A stretch of DNA of 40,557 bases from Clostridia bacterium. GTDB lineage: Bacteria > Bacillota > Clostridia > Oscillospirales > CAG-272. Of this stretch, positions 34,583 through 40,557 are shown one piece after another. Both the position numbers and the translations under genes were made by a program. The stretch spans positions 1 to 40,557 of the forward strand of contig JAFQEJ010000039.1 in NCBI GenBank assembly GCA_017399105.1, written 5' to 3'. A model generated the notes under the pieces. The model searched no databases. It worked only from the letters and a program-made list of their open reading frames with translations, and had not been told where the DNA came from. Position 1 is the first letter of the stretch; each line of letters opens with the position of its first letter.

Positions 34583-35458
34583 TTACTGTTTATTTTGTTC
34601 CTTTGCCGTCCTCAGCAGTTCACGAAGCTGCGGATATTTTTTGATCACCATTGCGGTGGCATAGGTATTGTCATCGGCATCATCCTTCGACATTCTGCGG
34701 ATTTTGCCGAAGCAGTAGATATAGAGAAAGATGAGAAATGCATAGAGCATCACTGCCGCGATGAGCGTATCGATGGTACAGCAGTAATTATACCAGCCGT
34801 GAGCGAGGATGGGGATGAGCAGGCTGAGAAAGATGAATCTGCGTCCGGAAAATTCCTTTGCATCTCCGGGAAGATGCCCCAGCTCCTTGAGCAGATGCTC
34901 TTGTGAGCCTGCCTTCTCGTACATATGCCAGAGGCTGTAGTAATAACCCATCAGAACGGCGAAGAACATATGACCGGGTACCGACATCACAGCGCGCATC
35001 AGAGCGTTACCCCAACCGTACTCCAACACATAAAAGACATTCTCCAGCGCTGCAAAGCCCAGCGAGACGAAAACTGCATAGATCAGCCCATCAAAGAGGC
35101 TGTTGAAGTTTCGGTTCCTGCGGGTCACAAAGAAGAGGATCAGCCATTTCAGCCCTTCCTCCACCAGCGCTACACCGATAAAATATTCGATGGCGGTATA
35201 GATTCTGTACATAGCAGAGGTAAAATAATATTCTCCGTCTGTTGCAAGAGTGAAAGCGGAAAATATTTTATCGATCATGCCGATCAGCATCTCTTCCAGC
35301 ATTGCTGCCGGGAAGCAGCTGACAACACCGAGGACGAAGAGCTTGATGAGCAGATCGAGGGGTTCTTTATCGACACGATCCTTGCGAAAGACATAGATAC
35401 AGAGTGCGATTGCGGGAAAAAGAGCGGCACAGATGAGAAGATTGGTGTTAAGTGTCAT
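34583..35458 (-). CDS. prsW: PrsW-family intramembrane glutamic protease
   Basis: 291 aa multi-spanning membrane protein with about seven hydrophobic segments. Family signatures: FRKDRVDKEPLDLL after TM1, VALVEEGLKW (E100-E101), FDGLIYAVFVSLGFAALENV (E139), SVPGHMFFAVLMGYYY (H163) and PILAHGWYN. In Bacillus, PrsW cleaves an anti-sigma factor to release a stress response; no anti-sigma factor is in view here. First gene of the operon ending in the CARF nuclease, with a promoter at 35494-35523. A membrane protease at the head of nuclease genes suggests a membrane-stress or signalling input (inference). Confidence 0.9.
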   Translation of the reverse strand: MTLNTNLLICAALFPAIALCIYVFRKDRVDKEPLDLLIKLFVLGVVSCFPAAMLEEMLIGMIDKIFSAFTLATDGEYYFTSAMYRIYTAIEYFIGVALVEEGLKWLILFFVTRRNRNFNSLFDGLIYAVFVSLGFAALENVFYVLEYGWGNALMRAVMSVPGHMFFAVLMGYYYSLWHMYEKAGSQEHLLKELGHLPGDAKEFSGRRFIFLSLLIPILAHGWYNYCCTIDTLIAAVMLYAFLIFLYIYCFGKIRRMSKDDADDNTYATAMVIKKYPQLRELLRTAKEQNKQ

Positions 35459-35493
35459 GAGATTCCCCTGGATTGAAGTTGATGATTTTCTTC

Positions 35494-35523
35494 ATTATAC
35501 CACAGATTGGGGTGAAATCTCAA
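35494..35523 (-). promoter_or_regulatory. Promoter of the PrsW-to-CARF-nuclease operon
   Basis: On the minus strand: TTGAGA, an 18-base spacer, TATAAT; about 36 bases before the prsW start. Confidence 0.7.
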
Positions 35524-35574
35524 TAGCAATATGATGATCATTGCAGATTTTCAGCGAAATTTCTTATAAATTGC

Positions 35575-35603
35575 TTGACATCCGCCGCACTGTATGTTAT
35601 AAT
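35575..35603 (+). promoter_or_regulatory. Consensus promoter of the PPP-type phosphatase gene
   Basis: TTGACA (35575-35580), a 17-base spacer, TATAAT (35598-35603). Full consensus match, divergent from the prsW promoter. Confidence 0.88.
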
Positions 35604-35658
35604 AGCTTCCCTTTTCACAGATTGAAGATATGCCTGCACGCACATGAAAGGAGCCGCT

Positions 35659-36360
35659 ATGATCTACGCAATGTCCGATCTTCACGGTCAATACGATCAA
35701 TATCGTCGAATGCTTGAAAAAATCGACTTCTCGGATGAGGATGAGCTTTATATTCTCGGCGATTCGGTCGATCGCGGTCCTCAGCCTGCAGAGCTGCTGC
35801 TGGATATGAGCATGCGTACCAATGTGTTTCCAATCATGGGCAACCACGACATGACGGCGGCGATGATACTGAAAAAGCTCTGCGTCGAAATCACCGAGGA
35901 AAATTATGACAGGCAGCTTGACGGAGATTTCATCAAGGCACTCTCCATGTGGCAGATCGACGGAGGACAGACCACTCTGGACGGCTTCAAAAAGCTTTCG
36001 CCAGATGATCGTTCATGGTTGATTGACTATCTGGATGAGTTTATCCCCTATGAAACGCTCACGGTCGGAGGCAGGAAATTCATCCTTGTACATGGGGGAA
36101 TCCCCTATGAAAAGCGCCATATTCCGCTTGCCGATCAGATTGCCTATGAGCTTGTACTCGATCGCCCCGATTATACAAAGCGATATTATAAGGACGCCTA
36201 TCTTGTAACCGGACACACACCGACTTCACTCATCAAGGGAGGGCATGACGGCAGAATATACCGGGCGATGGGGCATATTGCCATCGACTGCGGTGCGGGA
36301 TTCGGCGGAGTGCTCGGCTGCATCAGACTGGATGATATGGCGGAATTTTATGTGGAATAA
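35659..36360 (+). CDS. PPP-type metallophosphatase (serine/threonine phosphatase-like)
   Basis: 233 aa from the ATG at 35659; the ATG at 35644 overlaps the gaaaggag ribosome site. Metal-binding motifs of the PPP superfamily are in order: SDLHGQYDQY, LGDSVDRGPQ, MGNHDM, VHGGIPY and VTGHTPTS. Bacterial members act on phosphoproteins or on nucleotides such as diadenosine tetraphosphate (ApaH/PrpE type); which applies is not visible. Single gene with a strong promoter. Confidence 0.88.
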   Translation: MIYAMSDLHGQYDQYRRMLEKIDFSDEDELYILGDSVDRGPQPAELLLDMSMRTNVFPIMGNHDMTAAMILKKLCVEITEENYDRQLDGDFIKALSMWQIDGGQTTLDGFKKLSPDDRSWLIDYLDEFIPYETLTVGGRKFILVHGGIPYEKRHIPLADQIAYELVLDRPDYTKRYYKDAYLVTGHTPTSLIKGGHDGRIYRAMGHIAIDCGAGFGGVLGCIRLDDMAEFYVE

Positions 36361-36540
36361 ATATTGATCAATCGGACATGTTGAATAGATGAAGTGTCCC
36401 CAAGAGTTAGTTGATATGATATAATAATCATATCGATAAGCAAAGGGGTCCATTTCACCATAATGGAGAGTACAATATTGCACATTGAAAGCATATCTAC
36501 GCTTCACTAAAATCTACTTCCAGTCACAGTGAGCGAATGA
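36361..36540. other. Scar region without an intact gene; contains a perfect inverted repeat
   Basis: gatatgat / atcatatc (36413-36420 and 36427-36434, 6-base loop) with TATAAT in the middle, then an aaaggggtcc stretch. An ATG at 36463 opens a 15-codon frame ending in TAA. The layout resembles the promoter and start of a gene that was cut off just before the serpin fragment. I cannot name the source. Confidence 0.3.
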
Positions 36541-36969
36541 ATTCAACAAGGAAACAACACACAAGCGACATTCCATGCTGTTACAGGTGATGTGGAAGCC
36601 AACCGTAAATGGATGAAGGTCAACCTCTCTGTCCCGCAGTTTGATGTATCAGCCGGAATTAATCTGAAACCCGGACTGCAAAATGCAGGGCTTACGAAGA
36701 TATTCGATTGGAGACAGAACGGATCCGCATCCTCTCTTGAAAGCAAAACCAGTAAGTATCCTGTTTACCTTGACAGTATCCACCAGGATACCCGTATAAA
36801 GATCGACGAAAAAGGTGTTGTTGCTGTAAGCTATATCGAGCTGAACTTCGGTGCCGGAGCTGCCAAACCGCCGGATGAGATCATCGACTTTATGCTGGAC
36901 AGACCGTTTGTGTGCGCTGTAACCAAAAGTCATATTCCGCTGTTCTTGGGCACGGTGAATATGCCATAA
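36541..36969 (+). pseudogene. Serpin C-terminal fragment
   Basis: About 142 residues, open from 36541 after a stop at 36538. They match the last third of serpins: KVNLSVPQFDVSAGINLKPGL, the sheet A/hinge stretch HQDTRIKIDEKGVVAVSYIE, the reactive loop, then DRPFVCAVTKSHIPLFLGTV. A full serpin needs about 370-400 residues, so the fragment cannot fold as an inhibitor alone. The hinge lacks the small residues (usually GTEAAAAT) of inhibitory serpins. No ribosome site precedes the possible GTG at 36592. Gut Clostridia carry serpins, so this is likely an eroded local copy. Confidence 0.75.
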
Positions 36970-36977
36970 TAATATCG

Positions 36978-37018
36978 AATCTCCCCATGAAGCATTGAAA
37001 GCTGACGGGGAGATTTAT
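36978..37018 (+). terminator. Terminator of the former serpin gene
   Basis: aatctcccc, a loop with a small inner pairing (aagc/gct), ggggagatt, then tatt. It lies nine bases past the serpin stop, so the 3' end of that gene is preserved. Confidence 0.65.
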
Positions 37019-37025
37019 TCTACGC

Positions 37026-37320
37026 TCATTTTTTCATCGCAGTCTGCACAACGAGAGTAAATGCCTCCTCGCTTTCATAGAATTCGGGCGAAATATTTAC
37101 GATAAAACACTCCGGACGATTGGCAGCCCATTTCTGCCAAATGTGTTCGTTTGCTCGCATTTCATCAATCTTTTTGAAATGGTTTCTCGTCAATTCCGGT
37201 GGAGGTGCAGTCCAACCGACAAGCAAATCCATAATCACCGTCATCATATATGAGCTCGATTAGTTCAAGGCACTTTTTATATGCACAAATTTTTGCTCTG
37301 TATTTTGAGCGACGAACGTT
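37026..37320 (-). pseudogene. Remnant of an unidentified gene, probably frameshifted
   Basis: The last 60 codons before the stop at 37026 read like a real C-terminus (WTAPPPELTRNHFKKID, ANEHIWQKWAANRPECF). Just upstream, a different frame reads plausibly (ICAYKKCLELIELIYDDGDYGF). A frame change near 37215-37245 would join them. No start or ribosome site fits the short frame. The family is not recognised. Nothing else is evident between 37020 and 37390. Confidence 0.35.
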
Positions 37321-37389
37321 CCATAATTTCTAATTTTGTTTACAAGATTGCTCCACGGCATGCTGCATTTTTTATAGTGTTCTTATATA

Positions 37390-38328
37390 TCATTCTACAT
37401 AATAAATCTTTTTTATATTATCATTGTATTTATCATAAAATAACAATGTATTGTATTCGCAGGTATTGATTACAAGTTCATCTACAGACATCCCATAAAC
37501 ATCAACAATTGTCATGCTGTCACAATATACGGATATGAATTTTTCAAGTCCGCCAAGTTGATTGATACAATAATCAACGAAAATTTGCCCGATGTTGTAT
37601 TTATAAAAATCACTATTTACATCGATTTTTGTAACATCATGATTTTTATCTAACATTGCAACAAAAGCTTTGTTATAGTTTTTAGCGTTATATGCGAGCC
37701 CATTATCCGACAAAAGATTGCAAATTATCTGATGCTCCGATGCGTTTGAGTTTTTTGAAACGGACTCTTCCTTAAAAAATGTGTACTGCTTTGTTGCGAT
37801 CCCATCATAAAAATTCAAGCTTACATACTGTGCCAAACCTTCGCTAAAAAGTTTGCTCGGATGGTAAACAAGATCCTCATTATTTTCGCTTATCATATGC
37901 ACATATTCGTGGACAAAATCGTCCAGCGATATACAGTACATTTTCTTTTCATCCCAAAAGCACCACGAACGTTTTTGTCCATCTTTATTTCGATATGTGC
38001 TGTCAAAATAGCAAATCGTTTCTTTGGCTTCTTCCAAAGTATATTTAACCTTGAGATGATTTCTAACGTCTGCCATTACGGAAACAGCTTCTTCCGCAAT
38101 ATCTTCGACATCTGATTCCTTAAAATCCCCTTTTGAAAAATAAAAGGTCATCCAATCGGTTGAAATTATATAATCAGACTCGGTTTGCTCTATTAGGCTT
38201 GGTTCGGTTTTGTCTGTATCAGTTGTTGTTTCAGTTGGTTTATCTTCGACTCTATCATCTTGGTTGCATCCATATAAGCAACTCAAAATAAGCAAAGCCA
38301 AAATAATGGATAGAATTCGTTTAATCAT
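37390..38328 (-). CDS. Lipoprotein with HExxH metallopeptidase-like motif
   Basis: 312 aa. Lipoprotein signal peptide with lipobox LYGC (Cys21), then a Thr/Glu/Asp-rich linker. The extracytoplasmic domain has H140-E141-x-x-H144 (FVHEYVHMI) and, 19 residues on, E163 in LFSEGLAQYVS. This is the layout of gluzincin-type zinc peptidases. Substrate unknown; surface peptide or wall-protein cleavage is possible. The ATG overlaps the end of the hydrolase gene (AAATATGATTAA), so it is translationally coupled. Last gene of the MerR operon, in AT-rich DNA. Confidence 0.8.
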   Translation of the reverse strand: MIKRILSIILALLILSCLYGCNQDDRVEDKPTETTTDTDKTEPSLIEQTESDYIISTDWMTFYFSKGDFKESDVEDIAEEAVSVMADVRNHLKVKYTLEEAKETICYFDSTYRNKDGQKRSWCFWDEKKMYCISLDDFVHEYVHMISENNEDLVYHPSKLFSEGLAQYVSLNFYDGIATKQYTFFKEESVSKNSNASEHQIICNLLSDNGLAYNAKNYNKAFVAMLDKNHDVTKIDVNSDFYKYNIGQIFVDYCINQLGGLEKFISVYCDSMTIVDVYGMSVDELVINTCEYNTLLFYDKYNDNIKKIYYVE

Positions 38329-39295
38329 ATTTGTTCATCCAAGACAATAATCTCTGCAGGCTCTCTCCTTGGAAATCGCCGGACAAAGCATCAATTTTAT
38401 GATATGTACAATTTTTGTTTGTGTCTTTTATTAGGTCATAGAGAGCATCCGTTTGTTCCACAGAAAACAACGGACTTTGCAAAAAATGAAGAAGCAAAAC
38501 CGGTCTGTCGAGCTTGTCACTAAATTTTACCGCAGAACGAAGATCATATTCCTCGGGGGCTTCTTCATAAGTCTTACCAATCAAAGATGCGAAGAGATTC
38601 TTTATACCTTCGCCTCTAAACTCTCCGAATGAATGAAGATCAGAAATTACATCAACAACAGCACAACCGCTGATTCGCTTTTCAGCATCTTCAGCAAACA
38701 AACGCAGTGCATTAACAGAGCCCTCGGATGAACCTGCAACAAAAATCTTGGAATTCTCAATAAAGCTTGCAGAATCAAATATTTCCACAAGTTTTTGAGA
38801 GTCTGCGAGATCCTTTTTACCGCCAAGATCTCTAACGCCCTCGCTTTCGTCATATCCTCTTGCATATGGACGAATCACGACAATATCGTTAAGCGCGTAA
38901 TTTGAGGCAAGAAACTCTATATGTGTGCCAACCTGAGGGAAATATATTAAAACGGGATAATGCTTATTTTCGTTTGCATAATCATTTGGAAGAACTACAT
39001 CAGCTGCCAGCTTCCCGTTTTCAGACTCATACAGGACTTTGTATGCTACTGCACCCTTTATCTGTTGTGAAAACGTTTGCTTAGTTATGGAAATTACTCC
39101 TTCAAGATCTACCAATTTTTCCATCGTGTTTATGGAATTTTTCTCTTCTGCCGGAGGCGTGGTTTCACTGTTATCCGTTGGTTGCTCAGACTGTGTAGGA
39201 GTATCAGTGGGTGTTTCATCGGGTGGTGTTTGATTGTTGCAAGCTGTCAATAACAGCATGAGGATTGCACAAATTAAAGCTATATATTTTTTCAT
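38321..39295 (-). CDS. Lipoprotein alpha/beta hydrolase (prolyl-oligopeptidase-like fold)
   Basis: 324 aa from the ATG at 39295. Lipobox LLTAC (Cys19) and a long Thr/Pro/Glu linker. The alpha/beta-hydrolase domain has HYPVLIYFPQVG, RPYARGYDESEG (typical of the S9 and acetyl-esterase fold) and the nucleophile elbow AGSSEGS (Ser190). Likely acid and His lie in RPVLLLHFLQ and the C-terminal region, but no clear catalytic His is certain. Membrane-anchored outside the cell. Its ATG is two bases from the MerR gene stop, indicating coupling. Confidence 0.78.
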   Translation of the reverse strand: MKKYIALICAILMLLLTACNNQTPPDETPTDTPTQSEQPTDNSETTPPAEEKNSINTMEKLVDLEGVISITKQTFSQQIKGAVAYKVLYESENGKLAADVVLPNDYANENKHYPVLIYFPQVGTHIEFLASNYALNDIVVIRPYARGYDESEGVRDLGGKKDLADSQKLVEIFDSASFIENSKIFVAGSSEGSVNALRLFAEDAEKRISGCAVVDVISDLHSFGEFRGEGIKNLFASLIGKTYEEAPEEYDLRSAVKFSDKLDRPVLLLHFLQSPLFSVEQTDALYDLIKDTNKNCTYHKIDALSGDFQGESLQRLLSWMNKYD

Positions 39296-39296
39296 A

Positions 39297-40397
39297 TCAA
39301 TTATCCATTCTTTCAAAGACATACCAATGTGGTGTCATACCGCCGTAAAAATAATCTCCGGATTTGTGCTGCACGAAAAGAAAATCCTTACCGTTTATTG
39401 ATTTAATCTGATATTCTTCGGCAGTCATTTCTTTATCATTGAGAATAAAGCCTTTCGTGTATCGGAGCATATAGGTTGCGGCTCCCGACATTGAACGAAT
39501 TGTTCTTGTGCATATGCCGCGAGACAAGAATTTTATATCCACCATATAAATGTCTTCATCGTCACTATATCTTTCTTGAAGGCTAAAATCGGATATCGTA
39601 GGTACGTAATCAAGTGCTACCCATAAACCGAGAACCGATTCATCATCAATATAGGACAGATCTGTTTTATCAATGTTTGGGCGTATTTGATGCTCTGTGT
39701 ATGCAACAGTATCAATTTGACGATATAAAAGAAGCAATGTGTCTTCGCCGTTGTCAATACACTCGTCACTCATAAACTGAATGATCATGTATCGAGTGCC
39801 ATTTTTCTCAAAGCTTTTATAGGAATTCGGAATAGCAAATGTGTACTTGGGAGAAATTCTGTATAGCGTTCCTTTCGTCCAAAAATACTTCCAAGCAAAT
39901 GCGCCGCTTGGCATAAAGATGATTTCTTTGTCGGCAATATCTGCACCTAAGTCCTCCAAAGATATCAAGTCATTCTCATCAAGGATCTTTCCGCAGAACT
40001 GCCATTTGCCAACTACTTGTGCATCGTTTTCAAAAGGCAAAAGAAGTGTTTCAGATAGAACAGGCTTTTTCCGATTGCCTTCACAAATACCGTCTATTGT
40101 TTTGATTTGTTCCTTGAATCTGTCGATGGATTCTGACAAGGTTGCTTTTTTATTTTTCAGAATCTCTTTCAATTCTTCATTTGTAGCCAACTGTATTTTT
40201 TTGATCTCATCCAAGGAAAAGCCGAGATCCTTGTAAAACAAAATCTTTTTATACTTTTCTACAGCATCGACCGAATAAAATCGGTATCCGCTTGACGGAT
40301 CGGTAATGTCAGGTTTTAATACACCTTCGGAATCATAATACCGCAAGGTCTGTGTGCTGACATTACAAATCTTTGCTAAATCACCTATTTTTATCAT
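39297..40397 (-). CDS. MerR-family regulator with duplicated C-terminal sensor domain
   Basis: 366 aa. N-terminal MerR winged helix (KIGDLAKICNVSTQTLRYYD, SGYRFYSVDAVEKY) and the dimerisation helix to about residue 110. The C-terminus has two similar beta-rich halves (about 128-235 and 250-366). Each opens with V-x-G-x-W and contains TKG followed by an Asn-Gly segment and a hydrophobic strand: the second has NGKDFLFVQHKSGDY, the first NGTRYMIIQFMSDE. This looks like an internal duplication of a small-molecule-binding domain. ATG with ggaggcg upstream. It heads an operon with two lipoproteins and sits behind a MerR-type promoter, so it likely activates its own operon in response to a ligand. 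Confidence 0.85.
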   Translation of the reverse strand: MIKIGDLAKICNVSTQTLRYYDSEGVLKPDITDPSSGYRFYSVDAVEKYKKILFYKDLGFSLDEIKKIQLATNEELKEILKNKKATLSESIDRFKEQIKTIDGICEGNRKKPVLSETLLLPFENDAQVVGKWQFCGKILDENDLISLEDLGADIADKEIIFMPSGAFAWKYFWTKGTLYRISPKYTFAIPNSYKSFEKNGTRYMIIQFMSDECIDNGEDTLLLLYRQIDTVAYTEHQIRPNIDKTDLSYIDDESVLGLWVALDYVPTISDFSLQERYSDDEDIYMVDIKFLSRGICTRTIRSMSGAATYMLRYTKGFILNDKEMTAEEYQIKSINGKDFLFVQHKSGDYFYGGMTPHWYVFERMDN

Positions 40398-40418
40398 GTC
40401 ATCGCCTCCTTCGGTATC

Positions 40419-40449
40419 ATTATAACATTATAGTTGACTGTAAGGTCAA
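40419..40449 (-). promoter_or_regulatory. MerR-type promoter (19-base spacer) with central dyad
   Basis: On the minus strand: TTGACC (40444-40449), a 19-base spacer, TATAAT (40419-40424). The overlong spacer is the hallmark of MerR-activated promoters. It contains the dyad TTGAC-cttaca-GTCAA (40434-40449), the expected regulator site. Confidence 0.8.
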
Positions 40450-40512
40450 TAGGTTTTTATAAAATTGCAATATAATTATACCATAAAATTGTGAATTAAT
40501 CTATAACGAAAT

Positions 40513-40545
40513 CGCCGAGAGCAACCCAAACAGTTACTCTCGGCG
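40513..40545. terminator. Hairpin at the right edge of the window
   Basis: cgccgagagcaac / gttactctcggcg with one mismatch, a 7-base loop and an A-rich right flank, which becomes a T-run only on the strand reading outwards. Probably the terminator of a gene to the right. Between 40450 and the edge nothing else is seen. Confidence 0.6.
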
Positions 40546-40557
40546 GTAAAAATATAA

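Noticed and set aside
36592..36969. Serpin fragment as a functional small gene
   Set aside because: Only the last third of the fold is present, with no start signal and a stop just before it.

Overview
The window looks like chromosomal DNA from a gut-type Clostridia (Bacillota, probably Oscillospirales/Ruminococcaceae). The support is indirect: strong AGGAGG-type ribosome binding sites, sigma-A promoters with 17-base spacers, short hairpin-plus-T-run terminators, a LarA-family racemase, a fructose PTS, a PepF-type peptidase, PrsW and a bacterial serpin remnant. No rRNA, tRNA or marker gene allows a firmer placement. Most genes (about 3.2-35.5 kb) lie on the minus strand. The two ends are visibly more AT-rich and carry mobile or acquired genes, while the middle is ordinary core metabolism.

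Layout. (1) 1-4.7 kb: the 3' part of a large serine recombinase, a lactate-racemase-like gene and an XRE-TPR regulator. Each is bounded by the same 19-base sequence; two of the copies sit in a repeat of about 95-100 bases that ends in a terminator. (2) 4.8-11.2 kb: a minus-strand operon with a 5'-truncated Hsp70, a membrane-anchored J-like/TPR protein lacking HPD, and a large acidic protein with a ParB-like segment, a possible TNT-like segment, a DNA/RNA non-specific nuclease domain and 45 tandem 7-residue repeats. The Hsp70 is cut by a rearrangement (or assembly) junction near 11027, where it meets the 3' end of a plus-strand gene. (3) 11.2-17.4 kb: alpha-galactosidase (GH36), oligoendopeptidase F, and an RlmI-like methyltransferase with a PHP-domain phosphoesterase. 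(4) 17.5-22.3 kb: a self-contained fructose PTS operon, fruK-fruA-ptsH-ptsI. (5) 22.5-25.9 kb: an OmpR/HK two-component system and an exported protein sharing a promoter motif with it. (6) 26-30.7 kb: a small XRE regulator, a broken metallophosphoesterase, an FAD oxidoreductase, RecQ, and a divergent lipase-like gene. (7) 30.7-35.5 kb: a tight five-gene minus-strand operon, PrsW protease - HAD phosphatase - PD-(D/E)XK protein - MBL hydrolase - CARF/PD-(D/E)XK (Card1/DUF1887-like) nuclease, with no CRISPR locus in view. (8) 35.6-40.5 kb: a PPP-type phosphatase, a scar zone with a serpin fragment and another gene remnant, then an operon of a MerR regulator and two lipoproteins (an alpha/beta hydrolase and an HExxH protein) behind a MerR-type promoter.

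The best candidates for undescribed biology are the CARF-nuclease/PrsW operon (30.7-35.5 kb) and the Hsp70/J-like/acidic-nuclease operon (4.8-11.0 kb). The 19-base repeats next to the serine recombinase and the junction at 11027 suggest recent rearrangement of the left side of the window.
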